Assembly: GCF_038024105.1 (NCBI RefSeq)
Contig: NZ_CP150661.1
Location: 3,625,501-3,689,500 of the forward strand
Source of the DNA: Polaribacter butkevichii
Lineage (GTDB): Bacteria > Bacteroidota > Bacteroidia > Flavobacteriales > Flavobacteriaceae
Length of the DNA: 64,000 nt
Direction: 5' to 3'
This document shows positions 32,716 through 42,765 of the stretch, piece after piece. Below the pieces are notes generated by a model. The model did no database searches. It was not told where the DNA came from and saw only the letters and a program-made list of their open reading frames with translations. Positions within the stretch are counted from its first letter, which is position 1. The number at the start of each line of letters is the position of its first letter. A program made the position numbers and the translations under genes.

Positions 32716-33903
32716 ATGATTAAAAATAAAATGAATACTTCTGAAGGCGAAAACTTAATTATAAAATACTTTACCAATCAAATATCTATAGCTGAATTGG
32801 AAAAATTAGAGCTTTGGATTAAAGAAGGTAATAATGAAGAGGTGTTTAAAAGTTATGTTAAAGTAAATTTTGCAATTGATTACAGTTTAAAACAATTTAA
32901 TACACAAAATACAAAAAAACAATTATTAGAAAAAATTAATAAAGATAAAAAGGTTTTTAGAATAAAATCTTATTATCGTGTTAGACTAATTGTAGCTGCT
33001 GTGTTAGTTATAGGACTTTTTATAGGAACTTATTTTTTTAAGGACACTGTTTTTTATAACACCTTAAATAAAAATGAGGCGGTCATCAATAAAATAAAAA
33101 AGGGAACTGATAAAGCTGTTTTAACTTTAGAAGACGGTACAAGTGTAGCCTTAGAAAAAGGAACAAAATATACAAAGGATAACGTAAAAAGCAACGGAGA
33201 AAAAATTATTTACAAGTATAAAGAACAAAAAACACAAGAGATCTTATATAATTATTTAACCGTACCAAGAGGAGGTCAGTTTTTTGTTAGTTTGTCCGAC
33301 GGTACAAAAGTTTGGCTAAATTCAGCATCAAAATTAAAATATCCAGTTAATTTTATTGAAGGGGAAACTCGAATTGTAGAATTGGTATATGGAGAAGCTT
33401 ATTTTGAAGTATCATCAAGCATAAACCACAATGGATCTAAATTTAAGGTATTATCTAATTTACAAGAAATAGAAGTTTTAGGTACAGAGTTTAATATTAA
33501 AGCATATTCTGATGAAGATTTAATTTATACCACCCTTCTTAAAGGAAGTATTGCGTTGTATAATTTTAATAAAAAAAATATTCTAAAACCTAACGAGCAG
33601 GCAGTACTTGATACTAAAAAAAATAGTTTAATTATTTCTACACAAGTTGATGCTTACTCTGAAGTAGTTTGGAAACGTGGTTTGTTTAGTTTTAAAGACA
33701 AAACTCTAAAAGAAATAATGAAAGTTCTTTCTAGATGGTATGATGTTGATGTTGTTTTTGAAGATAAAAGCTTAGAAGATGTTAAATTTAAAGGGGTTAT
33801 AAGTAAAAACCAAAACCTTGCAGATATACTATTATTAATTAAAAAAACTAAATATATAAAGACTTATGAAATAAAAGAAAACACACTAATTTTAAAAAAG
33901 TAA
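32716..33903 (+). CDS. FecR family anti-sigma factor
   Basis: A 395-residue inner-membrane regulator. Residues ~1-90 are the cytoplasmic sigma-binding part (LIIKYFTNQISIAELEKLEL then WIKEGNNEEVF). A transmembrane helix follows (RLIVAAVLVIGLFIGTYFF, about 92-110). The periplasmic FecR domain has LTVPRGGQFFVSLSDGTKVW, LNSASKLKYP and FKVLSNLQEIEVLGTEFNIK. The C-terminal DUF4974 domain (VVWKRGLFSFKDKTLKEIM, SRWYDVDVVFED) binds the receptor STN domain. I chose ATG 32716 over the upstream TTG because of the promoter box. It sits directly before the first STN-SusC gene; a broken copy of its 3' end precedes the second. Confidence 0.93.
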   Translation: MIKNKMNTSEGENLIIKYFTNQISIAELEKLELWIKEGNNEEVFKSYVKVNFAIDYSLKQFNTQNTKKQLLEKINKDKKVFRIKSYYRVRLIVAAVLVIGLFIGTYFFKDTVFYNTLNKNEAVINKIKKGTDKAVLTLEDGTSVALEKGTKYTKDNVKSNGEKIIYKYKEQKTQEILYNYLTVPRGGQFFVSLSDGTKVWLNSASKLKYPVNFIEGETRIVELVYGEAYFEVSSSINHNGSKFKVLSNLQEIEVLGTEFNIKAYSDEDLIYTTLLKGSIALYNFNKKNILKPNEQAVLDTKKNSLIISTQVDAYSEVVWKRGLFSFKDKTLKEIMKVLSRWYDVDVVFEDKSLEDVKFKGVISKNQNLADILLLIKKTKYIKTYEIKENTLILKK

Positions 33904-34006
33904 AGGGAGCAAAGTATTAGACCGTTCAAAGAAGAAACTTTATCTCCTTTTGTAATTATTAATTAATTAAACCAAAATGATTAAATAACTAAAAACGTAC
34001 AAATTT
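33904..34006 (+). promoter_or_regulatory. Conserved 103-bp leader of the first STN-SusC gene
   Basis: This segment is 94% identical (6 differences) to 39198-39300 upstream of the second STN-SusC gene, although the adjoining fecR remnant there has decayed to about 80%. Preservation points to a functional promoter and leader, probably the target of the ECF sigma factor. Notable parts are AGTATTAGACCGTTCAAAGA, an AT-rich stretch and AAAACGTACAAATTT just before the ATG. Confidence 0.55.
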
Positions 34007-37000
34007 ATGGAAATTAAATTAACTAATATTCTTTTTTCAGAAGGAAGAAAACTATTACTAATCATCATGAAAACCTTCATTTTATTATTTTGTGCTACGG
34101 TTTTTGGTTTTACACCAAATAACGTTTTGTCGCAAAACGCCAAAATTAAAATTGATAAGAATCAAACCATTACTGTTGATGAGGTTTTTGATATCATCAT
34201 GAAACAAACTGATTATACTTTTATATATCAAGTAGATATGTTTAAGGGTTTTCCAAGCGTAACCTTAAATAAAGGAAAAATTAGGGCTAATGATTTGTTA
34301 TTAAAGTCCTTAACAAGAGATAAGTTCAATTTCGAATTAACAAATAAAAACACTATAGTTATTACAAACAAACCTAGTAAATCTATAGTTCAAGAACCTA
34401 TTAAAGGTCAGGTTACTGAAGAAAGCGGAGGTCCTTTACCAGGAGTTACTATTTTAATAAAGAGAAACAAAAGAGGAACGACTACTGATATTGATGGAAA
34501 TTATAAAATTGCAGCAAATATTGGCGATGTTTTAGTATTTCAATATTTAGGAAAAAAAAATAAAGAAGTAGAAGTAACATCCAAAGAAGCACCTATTAAC
34601 ATTGTATTAAAACCAGATGATGAATCATTAGAAGAAGTTGTGGTTGTTGGTTATGGATCGGTTCGTAAAAAGGATGTTACAGGTTCGGTATCTTCAATCT
34701 CTACTGCAGAAATTGCAAATATAACACCAACTACTTTTGAGCAAGCTATTGCAGCCAAAGCACCAGGTGTATTTGTTAAGCAAACAACAGGTCGTCCAGG
34801 AGAGGGCATTGTTATAAACATACGTGGTGTTTCTTCTGTTTTAGGGTATAATCAACCATTATACGTAATCGATGGTATCCCTATTGATACGCATCCTAAC
34901 TATGTAAGTGGTTACTCGTTTGATGCTGGGATTGGAAGTAGAGGAAATCCATTAGCATCTATTGATCCAGATGACATCCAAAGTATCGATATTTTAAAAG
35001 ATGCATCTTCTGCAGCAATTTATGGTTCTAGAGCTGCAAATGGAGTAGTTATTGTAACTACTAAAAGAGGTCGTAAAAATCAAAAACCAACTATTTCTAT
35101 AAATTCTTCACTAACAATAGATAAACCTTTGGAGTTGTATGATGTATTAAGTGCAGATGAATACAAAGCTAATTTAACAATTGCAGCTCAAAATTTTTCT
35201 GGGAATAACTCTTTAAAAACAAGTATTTTAAATGATCCTAATTTTTTTCAAAACGGAAACACTAATTGGCAAAAGCAAATAACTCGTTCTGCGATGACTA
35301 AAAATTTTGGTTTAGGTATTTCTGGAGGAAGTGAAAAAAGTATCTATTCTTTTAATCTTAATTTATCTGATCAGGAAGGAATTATTGATAAAACCGGATT
35401 TAAACGCTATAATATTCGAACCAATATTGAAACTAACTTTACTAAAAATTTTAAAGTAGGTACCAATTTAAATTTTACTAATTCACTTAATTATGGCAGT
35501 TCTGGATTGTTTGCTATACAAGATGCTATTAGGTATAGACCAGATTATAGTATCTACCAAGACAATGGCAGTTTTAATAATTATAATGGAGATCCTAATC
35601 CAGTAGCTACTTCTGGTAAAGATAGCAAAAGACATTCTAATAGCTTGTTGGGTAATATATTTGCCGAAGTAGACTTTATACCAGAACTAACTTTTAGAAC
35701 ACAGCTTAATGCGAGTTTATATTTAACAGAAAGTAATTTCTTTAACCCACCAACAGCATCTGGAAATGATGATGCTACTCGAACTGAGCGAAATGGACGT
35801 ACATTTAACACTACGTTTGATAATACACTGACTTATAAGAAACTTTTTAATGATAAACATGCTATTAATGCACTTGTAGGTGCTTCTTTTTACAAAACAG
35901 AGGATCACTACTCTAGAATTGGTGTTGAGGGATTTGCTAATTATGAACAAATTAATAACATAGGTTCTGCAAATGATATTACTAGTGCTGGTGGAGGAAA
36001 TGCCTCTAGTGGTTTGGTGTCGTATTTTACACGACTCAATTATAATTTTGATAGTCGCTATTATGCAACTTTTACATTTAGGGCAGACGAGTCTTCTAAA
36101 TTTGGACCTAATAATAGATGGGGGAAATTCCCTTCAGGAGCTTTAGCGTGGAATATTAGTAATGAATCTTTTATGAAAAGCATAACTTGGGTTGATAATT
36201 TAAAATTAAGAACCAGTTATGGGCTAACAGGTTTAGCAAATGTTTCTGATTTTTTGTATGATACTTTTTTTGGAGCAGGATATAGTTATGATGGCTTAAA
36301 TGGTATTGCTCCTCTTGGTTTGCCTAATCCTGATATTAGATGGCAAAAAACAAAACAATTAGATGTAGCAATTGATTTTAGTTTTTTTGATGCTCGCTTA
36401 AATGGAACAGTTGGGTATTTTACTAAAAGAGTAGAGGATTTATTAATGAATAGACCCGTTCAATTAGAATTAGGTTATAATAGCCAAAGTGCCAATGTAG
36501 GTATTATGGATAATAAGGGTATCGAGTTTCAAATAGATGCAGATATTATTAGAACACAAGATTTTACTTTTAACACCAGTTTTAATTTTACATCTATACA
36601 GAACAAAATTATCGATTTAGAAGGTGGTTTTCCTTTTTCTACAGGAGGAACTTCTTTAGTTGAAGAAGGTCAACCCTTAGGAACAATTAGAGGTTATAGA
36701 GTAGAAGGTATTTTTCAAACTCAAGATGAAATTGATGCTCTTAATAATGCTTCACCTACTGGTAAATATCAATCTACAGGAACATCTTTAGGAGACTATA
36801 AGTTTAGAGATTTAAATGAAGATGGCGTTATAACTAGTGCAGATACAGAAGTATTAGGATCTATTCAACCAGATTTTTTTGGAGGGCTTACAACAACTTT
36901 TCAATATAAAAGTTTTAGTCTATCCACACTATGGCAATACTCTTACGGAAACTCAAAAGTTTGGGAGGCTGCAGGTATTTTAAAAGATATTAGAAATGTT

Positions 37001-37366
37001 ATTAAAGATAATGTTCAAGATGCTTGGTCACCAACAAATATAGATGGTACAAGACCAAGATTAGTATTAAATGATCCAAATAATAACGATAGAAGGTCAG
37101 ACGCATTTGTACATGATGCATCCTTTGTCCGTTTAAAAAATGTTAGATTAGGTTACACCTTGCCAAAGGGCATAATTAAAAAGATAAACGCTAATAACAT
37201 TAACATATACATGTCATTAAGTAATTTATTAACATTTACTAAATACCCAGGGTTAGATCCAGAAACAAGTAGAGATGATGGTAGACAAAGTTTCTTTAAT
37301 TATACTGATGCTGATGAATATCCTTTGTCTAGAAATTTTGTTTTTGGAATTAACGTACAACTTTAA
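34007..37366 (+). CDS. STN-domain SusC/RagA TonB-dependent receptor 1
   Basis: A 1119-residue outer-membrane importer with signalling function. A long N-terminus with signal peptide (MKTFILLFCATVFGFTPN from residue 21) ends near LSQ (43). The STN (secretin/TonB N-terminal) domain covers ~45-122 (ITVDEVFDIIMKQTDYTFIY). The carboxypeptidase-regulatory-like domain covers ~131-203 and the TonB-box region EEVVVVGYG ~209-217. The plug includes LYVIDGIPIDT and LKDASSAAIYGSRAANG, followed by the barrel. The STN domain should touch the FecR protein encoded upstream, so binding of the nutrient switches on the locus. SusD1 follows 11 bp later. The STN half is nearly the same as that of receptor 2, while the barrel is quite different. 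Confidence 0.95.
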   Translation: MEIKLTNILFSEGRKLLLIIMKTFILLFCATVFGFTPNNVLSQNAKIKIDKNQTITVDEVFDIIMKQTDYTFIYQVDMFKGFPSVTLNKGKIRANDLLLKSLTRDKFNFELTNKNTIVITNKPSKSIVQEPIKGQVTEESGGPLPGVTILIKRNKRGTTTDIDGNYKIAANIGDVLVFQYLGKKNKEVEVTSKEAPINIVLKPDDESLEEVVVVGYGSVRKKDVTGSVSSISTAEIANITPTTFEQAIAAKAPGVFVKQTTGRPGEGIVINIRGVSSVLGYNQPLYVIDGIPIDTHPNYVSGYSFDAGIGSRGNPLASIDPDDIQSIDILKDASSAAIYGSRAANGVVIVTTKRGRKNQKPTISINSSLTIDKPLELYDVLSADEYKANLTIAAQNFSGNNSLKTSILNDPNFFQNGNTNWQKQITRSAMTKNFGLGISGGSEKSIYSFNLNLSDQEGIIDKTGFKRYNIRTNIETNFTKNFKVGTNLNFTNSLNYGSSGLFAIQDAIRYRPDYSIYQDNGSFNNYNGDPNPVATSGKDSKRHSNSLLGNIFAEVDFIPELTFRTQLNASLYLTESNFFNPPTASGNDDATRTERNGRTFNTTFDNTLTYKKLFNDKHAINALVGASFYKTEDHYSRIGVEGFANYEQINNIGSANDITSAGGGNASSGLVSYFTRLNYNFDSRYYATFTFRADESSKFGPNNRWGKFPSGALAWNISNESFMKSITWVDNLKLRTSYGLTGLANVSDFLYDTFFGAGYSYDGLNGIAPLGLPNPDIRWQKTKQLDVAIDFSFFDARLNGTVGYFTKRVEDLLMNRPVQLELGYNSQSANVGIMDNKGIEFQIDADIIRTQDFTFNTSFNFTSIQNKIIDLEGGFPFSTGGTSLVEEGQPLGTIRGYRVEGIFQTQDEIDALNNASPTGKYQSTGTSLGDYKFRDLNEDGVITSADTEVLGSIQPDFFGGLTTTFQYKSFSLSTLWQYSYGNSKVWEAAGILKDIRNVIKDNVQDAWSPTNIDGTRPRLVLNDPNNNDRRSDAFVHDASFVRLKNVRLGYTLPKGIIKKINANNINIYMSLSNLLTFTKYPGLDPETSRDDGRQSFFNYTDADEYPLSRNFVFGINVQL

Positions 37367-37377
37367 AAAAAAATCAC

Positions 37378-38727
37378 ATGAAAAATTATCAGAATATCAT
37401 CATAGTATTTATATTAACTTTTTCTATTTATTCTTGTGAGCTAGTTAATGTTACGGATATTGAGGCGCAAGATGTATTAACAGAAGAAACAGCAATTACA
37501 GACCAAATAGGAGCTGAGTTAGCGTTAGCAGGTACTTACAGTACCTTAAATGATGGTAATTTAGCCGTAACAGGTATTAATATATATCCCTTTTATATAG
37601 ATACAGATCCTAAAGGATCTTCTAATGGGTATTCAACCAATAATGTTGATTCAGAGAATGGAACAATTGCACTGGTATATTCATCTTACTATAATCTAAT
37701 TAACAGAGCAAATTACGTTATTAATATAGTGCCAGAACTAGAGGATAACTTATTTGAACCAGGTAAAAAAAATCATATTGTTGCAGAGGCTAAATTTTTA
37801 AGAAGTGTAATGAGTCTTTATCTTTTAAGAAGGTTTGGGCAATTTTGGGACTTAGAGTCTCCTTATGGTATTGTTTTAAGAGAAAAACAAGCGTCTACAT
37901 TAGAGGTTTTACCAAGAAGTAGCGTGCAGGCATCTTATGATTTTATTTTAAGTGATTTAGATTACGCTATAGAAAATTTACCAGCTTCTAACGTTAGTTA
38001 TCATGCTAATAAATTTGCGGCAAAAGGACTAAAATCTAGAGTGTTATTATATATGGGAAAATTTTCTGAGGCTGCTACTTTAGCTAACGATGTTATACTG
38101 AATAGTGGTTTTACTTTAGAAAATACCTTTGCAGAGGTTTTTGAGAACGAATTTAATTCTAGTGAAGTTTTATTTTCAAACATTCATAGCGATACGGAAT
38201 ATAATGGTACCAGCGTAGGTTGGTGGTTGTACCTAAGTTTATCAGAATATTATGTAAATTTTGCTACTTCTCAAGGAGATACCAGATTAGATATTGTTAA
38301 TTTCGAGCACCCAACTAGAGGGTATTTAAATGGTAAAGCGCCTTTTTTCTTTGATGGTGCCACTAATTATTATTTAAGACTGCCAGAAGTATATCTTATC
38401 TATGCAGAAGCTTTGGCAAGATCTAACGGAAGTCTAATAGATGTGGCTGCTGCTGTTAATACTGTAAGAAATAGAGCAGGTTTGCTTAATACTACAGCTA
38501 GCACAAGAGAGGAATTGATTGAAGCGATACGTGTTGAGAAATTTTTAGAATTAGTAGCAGAAGAGCAAGAACCTTGGTTTGATCTTGTAAGGTATGCAGA
38601 TCTTGATGGTTTTGATATTTCTACCATAAAACCTCTAGTAACTAGTAAAAACCAATATATACTGCCTATTCCTTTTAATTCGGTTACTACTAGTAATAAC
38701 GTTGTAGAGCAGAACCCAGGATATTAA
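37378..38727 (+). CDS. SusD/RagB lipoprotein 1
   Basis: A 449-residue surface lipoprotein (IYSC, Cys20), partner of receptor 1. It carries the family helices (EAKFLRSVMSLYLLRRFGQF, AAKGLKSRVLLYMGKFSEAA) and the C-terminal signature YYLRLPEVYLIYAEALARSN followed by FLELVAEEQEPWFDLVRYAD. The ending ILPIPFNSVTTSNNVVEQNP is the standard SusD tail. A strong hairpin lies 22 bp downstream. Confidence 0.93.
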   Translation: MKNYQNIIIVFILTFSIYSCELVNVTDIEAQDVLTEETAITDQIGAELALAGTYSTLNDGNLAVTGINIYPFYIDTDPKGSSNGYSTNNVDSENGTIALVYSSYYNLINRANYVINIVPELEDNLFEPGKKNHIVAEAKFLRSVMSLYLLRRFGQFWDLESPYGIVLREKQASTLEVLPRSSVQASYDFILSDLDYAIENLPASNVSYHANKFAAKGLKSRVLLYMGKFSEAATLANDVILNSGFTLENTFAEVFENEFNSSEVLFSNIHSDTEYNGTSVGWWLYLSLSEYYVNFATSQGDTRLDIVNFEHPTRGYLNGKAPFFFDGATNYYLRLPEVYLIYAEALARSNGSLIDVAAAVNTVRNRAGLLNTTASTREELIEAIRVEKFLELVAEEQEPWFDLVRYADLDGFDISTIKPLVTSKNQYILPIPFNSVTTSNNVVEQNPGY

Positions 38728-38960
38728 AGTTTTATTCAAAATAGTTTTAAAGTTAAACAGGTAAGCAACAATACCTGTTTAACTTAAAACTTAAAAATTG
38801 TATCCTAAAACAAAGGCATGTACAAATGGTGTGTGTAATTTTAGTTAATGTTTTATACATAACTAATGGGATAAGTAAAAAGAAACAATAGTTGTTTTAA
38901 GTAAGGTTTCTATTTTTTTCTTTTAACCAATTGACTGCTTTATAAATAGATAATTATTTA
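38728..38960. other. Spacer after SusD1, including a 14-bp hairpin at 38750-38785
   Basis: AAGTTAAACAGGTA (38750-38763) pairs perfectly with 38772-38785 around an 8-base loop. No T run follows, so it may act as an RNA stabiliser or a weak terminator rather than a standard terminator. The remainder up to 38960 holds no recognisable gene. Confidence 0.6.
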
Positions 38961-39197
38961 AAGTAGTTTAGAAACGTAGTTTGTTTGGTTTTAAAAACAG
39001 AACTCTAAAAGAAATAATAAACATCTTTTCTAGATGCTGTGATGTTGTTTTTTGAAGATGATAACTTAAAAAAAATAAATTTTAAGGAGTGATAAGTAAA
39101 AGCCAAAACCTTAAGAATATACTTTTATTAATTAAAAAAACCAAAATATATAAATGCCTATGAAATAAAAAAAAATACACCGATTTTAAAAAAGTAA
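38961..39197 (+). pseudogene. Decayed 3' end of a fecR copy
   Basis: These ~237 bp align with 33662-33903, the last ~80 codons of the fecR gene, at about 80% identity. Matching blocks include CTCTAAAAGAAATAAT, TAAAAAAACCAAAATATATAA against the original, and the shared end TTTTAAAAAAGTAAAGGG. Small deletions and in-frame stops destroy the frame. It is the trace of a tandem duplication that created the second STN-SusC gene. Confidence 0.88.
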
Positions 39198-39300
39198 AGG
39201 GAACAAAGTATTAGACCGTTCAAAGAAAAAACTTCATTCCCTTTTGTAATTATTAATTAATTAAACCAAAATGATTAACTAACTAAAAACGTACAAATTT
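39198..39300 (+). promoter_or_regulatory. Conserved 103-bp leader of the second STN-SusC gene
   Basis: Same length as, and 6 differences from, the leader at 33904-34006. It is far better kept than the fecR remnant beside it, so it is probably a working promoter of the same regulon. Confidence 0.55.
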
Positions 39301-42300
39301 ATGGAAATTAAATTAACTAATATTCTTTTTTTATTAAGAAGAAAACTATTGCTAAATATTATGAAAACCTTCATTCTATTATTTTGTGCTACGGTTTTCA
39401 GTTTCACGCCAAATAACGTTTTGTCTCAAAACGCCAAAATTAAAATAGAAAAGAATCAAACTGTTACTGTTGATGAAGTTTTTGATATCATCATGGAGCA
39501 AACTGATTATACTTTTATTTATAAAGTAGATCTGTTTAAAGATTTTCCAGATGTAACCTTAAATAAAGGGAATATTAAAGCCAATGATTTATTAGATAAA
39601 AGCTTATTATTTGCTGGTTTAAATTTTAAGCTGATTAATAAATCGACTATTGTTATTGAAGAAAAACCGATTTCAGTTAAAACACAACAAATTATCACAG
39701 GAAATGTTTCCGATTCATATAAAACACCTCTACCAGGTGTAACGGTTCTTCTTAAAAAAACAAACATAGGAGTTGCTACAGATTTTGATGGTAATTTTGA
39801 AATAAAAGCTAATATTGGAGATGTCTTAAAATTCTCTTATGTTGGTTATGAAACAAAAGAAGTTGTCATAGATAAAACGAAGTTAAAAGTTCGTTTAATT
39901 GAGGACGTATCATCTTTAGATGAGGTTGTGGTAATTGGATATGGAACAACAAAAATAAAGGAAGCTACAGGAGCCATTAACTATATAAGCGCTAAAGAAC
40001 TTAGTTCTGCTCCTGTACAAAATACTGTTCAGAGTGTTATTCAAGGTCGTGCTGCTGGTGTAAATGTAATGGTACAATCCTCTGCTCCAGATTCTCCTAT
40101 AAGTGTAATTATTAGAGGGTCTTCATCATTATCTGGTGATAGCCAACCATTATGGGTAATTGATGGAGTTCCAGAATATGGAGCAGGAACAAGTGGTGAT
40201 ATTAGTAATACACTATATAATCTAAACTTAGATGATGTAGAAAGTATAAACATTTTAAAAGATGCTGCATCTGCAGCAATTTATGGTTCGCGTGCAGCAA
40301 ATGGGGTTGTGCTTGTTACAACTAAAAGAGGTAAAAAAGGTTCTAAGCCTCAAATAGATCTTTCTATAACAACTTCTATTATAGCACCTAATAGTGGAAA
40401 ATATCGCTTGTTTAATAGCGAGGAGTACAAAGATCATATAATAAGTAAAACAGCTGATGAAATTTTAAACTCTAGTAGCTGGAGTACTAATGCTAAAATG
40501 ATTTTTGATTATGATGCATTTTTAGCCTTAAATACTTCAACCCAGTATAATAGAGATATGTTAACTGTATTACCAGATGCTTTTGGTGATGGAGATACAA
40601 ACTGGTGGGATGAAATAGTTCAACAATCAACAAGTCAAAGATATAATTTGGCAGTAAGTGGAGGTTCAGAGGCTACTAGGTACCGAGCATCATTAACTTA
40701 TGGAAAAAATGATGGTGTTGTAGTTAATTCTTATTCTAAAAATTATGGACTAACCCTTAATTTAGATACCGATGTTTCTGATAAGTTTACTTACCGTTTA
40801 AATATGAGTGCAACATCTCGAGAAAGTCAAGGAAAAAATGGGGTGCTAGAAAAGATTACATCATTTAGACCAGATTTACCAGCATATAATGAAGATGGTA
40901 CTTTTTATAATCCAGATAGTTATTTTAAAGAAAATCCATTAGTTAGTATAAATAATACTAACAAAGGCGTGTCAAATAATATGAGAATAAATAATTCTTT
41001 TATCTATAAACCACTATCAAATTTAACACTTAAAACAAGTGCTAATATTAGTCTTAGTAATAGTACTTATAATACGTTTAATCATTCAGGTACTTCATAT
41101 GCATCTAATAGAGGTGCTTATAGATCCCTTTCTAAAGGTAATGGTAATACTATGGTGTGGGAAAACATGGTTACTTATTTTGAAGAAATTAATGATCATA
41201 AAATTGATTTTACAGGTGTATATTCAATGGAACAATCAAAAAGCGATAGATTAACTGGCTCTGCTTATGATTATTTTGATGAAGAAAAATTAATTAGTTT
41301 AAATTATGGTACTAATTTTAACCGTCCTACAGAATCTTTTTCAGAAACACACATAGTATCTGCTTTAGGTCGTATAAGGTATGATTTTAAAAAACGTTAT
41401 TTAGCAACTTTTACTTTACGTGCCGATGGTTCTTCTAGATTTGGAGACGGAAATAGTTGGGGGTATTTTCCTTCTGGAGGAATTGCTTGGTTAATAAGTG
41501 AAGAGCCTTTTATGAAATCTCTTCAAAAAACCATTCCATACTTAAAATTAAGAACCTCATTAGGTAAATCTGGTTCGCAAAACGTAAGTGCCTACGGATG
41601 GAGAAAATTACTACAAGCAACGAACTCTTTTGAAGAAGGAGCCTTAGTTCCTGGTAGTAATATTGGTAACTCTAACCTGCAATGGGAAGAAACCAAACAA
41701 TTAGATATTGGGTTAGATTTTGCATTATTAAATAATAAGCTAAGCGGTACACTAGGTTATTATGAAAGAACCATTGATAATATGATTTTTACCAAAAGGT
41801 TAGCGCCTTCTTCTGGCTACGCTACTACGCCATATAATGTTGCTTCCATTACTAATAATGGGTTAGAATTTGATTTAACATACAATATTATTCGTAAAGA
41901 TGATATCTCTTTAAAAGTTAGTGCAAACATTGCAAGAAATTGGGGTAAACTTAATAAACTAGATGGTGTACTAGAATCTTTAAATTTTCCTACTGGTTGG
42001 GGTGCCACAAGTCAGGCAATTACAGCTACACCAGGAGAGTCTTTAGGTAATTGGTATGGTTTTCAAACAGCTGGTCGTTGGTTTGCTACAGCAGAAGAAA
42101 TAATTGCTTTAAGGGAAAGAGCAACCACAGGATACTCTAATAATAAATATCTTCATACCGGAGATGTACCTGGAGGTTTGTATCCGATAGATCAAAATGG
42201 AGATGGTAAAATTGATATAGAAGACCGTGTAAAACTTAATAGCACTTTTAATCCTGTTGCTTTTGGTGGGTTTAGTATGCAATTTAGATATAAGGCATTT

Positions 42301-42759
42301 AGTTTAAATAGCCAATTTACCTATTCTTATGGAAATAAGAAATATTGGTATGCTATGCAAAGTTTAATTAACTCTAATCATTGGGATAACAAATTTGCTA
42401 TTATAGAAAATGGGTATTCTTATACAGGAGATCCGTATTCTCAATTTCCAAGTAATCCAGTAAACTCTAACTATCAATTTAATGAAAATTTCATATTTGA
42501 TGCTTCTTATATAAAACTAAATAATTTATCTGTAAATTATAATGTACCTAAAGATTTTCTTAAAAAAGGTATGATTTCTAAATTGGTATTTTCTTTACAA
42601 GCTACAAATGTGTTTACGATAACAAAATACCCAGGTATGGATCCTCAAGGAAATTGGGATTCTGAATGGAATGGCTCATTTTTTGGCATGGGAATAGACA
42701 GAGGTATTTACCCGCCTGCAAGAGCATACAATTTTAATATGAAATTAACTTTTAAATAA
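39301..42759 (+). CDS. STN-domain SusC/RagA TonB-dependent receptor 2
   Basis: A 1152-residue outer-membrane receptor. Signal peptide to ~43, STN domain ~45-122 (VTVDEVFDIIMEQTDYTFIY), carboxypeptidase-regulatory-like domain ~131-202 (ITGNVSDSYKTPLPGVTVLL, TDFDGNFEI), then the TonB-box region DEVVVIGYG (~207-215). The plug includes PLWVIDGVPEYG and LKDAASAAIYGSRAANGVVL, followed by the barrel ending FNMKLTFK. The first ~120 residues are about four fifths identical to receptor 1, but the barrel has diverged strongly, so the two probably share a FecR switch and differ in cargo or in a variant of the cargo. SusD2 starts 6 bp after the stop. Confidence 0.95.
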   Translation: MEIKLTNILFLLRRKLLLNIMKTFILLFCATVFSFTPNNVLSQNAKIKIEKNQTVTVDEVFDIIMEQTDYTFIYKVDLFKDFPDVTLNKGNIKANDLLDKSLLFAGLNFKLINKSTIVIEEKPISVKTQQIITGNVSDSYKTPLPGVTVLLKKTNIGVATDFDGNFEIKANIGDVLKFSYVGYETKEVVIDKTKLKVRLIEDVSSLDEVVVIGYGTTKIKEATGAINYISAKELSSAPVQNTVQSVIQGRAAGVNVMVQSSAPDSPISVIIRGSSSLSGDSQPLWVIDGVPEYGAGTSGDISNTLYNLNLDDVESINILKDAASAAIYGSRAANGVVLVTTKRGKKGSKPQIDLSITTSIIAPNSGKYRLFNSEEYKDHIISKTADEILNSSSWSTNAKMIFDYDAFLALNTSTQYNRDMLTVLPDAFGDGDTNWWDEIVQQSTSQRYNLAVSGGSEATRYRASLTYGKNDGVVVNSYSKNYGLTLNLDTDVSDKFTYRLNMSATSRESQGKNGVLEKITSFRPDLPAYNEDGTFYNPDSYFKENPLVSINNTNKGVSNNMRINNSFIYKPLSNLTLKTSANISLSNSTYNTFNHSGTSYASNRGAYRSLSKGNGNTMVWENMVTYFEEINDHKIDFTGVYSMEQSKSDRLTGSAYDYFDEEKLISLNYGTNFNRPTESFSETHIVSALGRIRYDFKKRYLATFTLRADGSSRFGDGNSWGYFPSGGIAWLISEEPFMKSLQKTIPYLKLRTSLGKSGSQNVSAYGWRKLLQATNSFEEGALVPGSNIGNSNLQWEETKQLDIGLDFALLNNKLSGTLGYYERTIDNMIFTKRLAPSSGYATTPYNVASITNNGLEFDLTYNIIRKDDISLKVSANIARNWGKLNKLDGVLESLNFPTGWGATSQAITATPGESLGNWYGFQTAGRWFATAEEIIALRERATTGYSNNKYLHTGDVPGGLYPIDQNGDGKIDIEDRVKLNSTFNPVAFGGFSMQFRYKAFSLNSQFTYSYGNKKYWYAMQSLINSNHWDNKFAIIENGYSYTGDPYSQFPSNPVNSNYQFNENFIFDASYIKLNNLSVNYNVPKDFLKKGMISKLVFSLQATNVFTITKYPGMDPQGNWDSEWNGSFFGMGIDRGIYPPARAYNFNMKLTFK

Positions 42760-42765
42760 AAAAAG

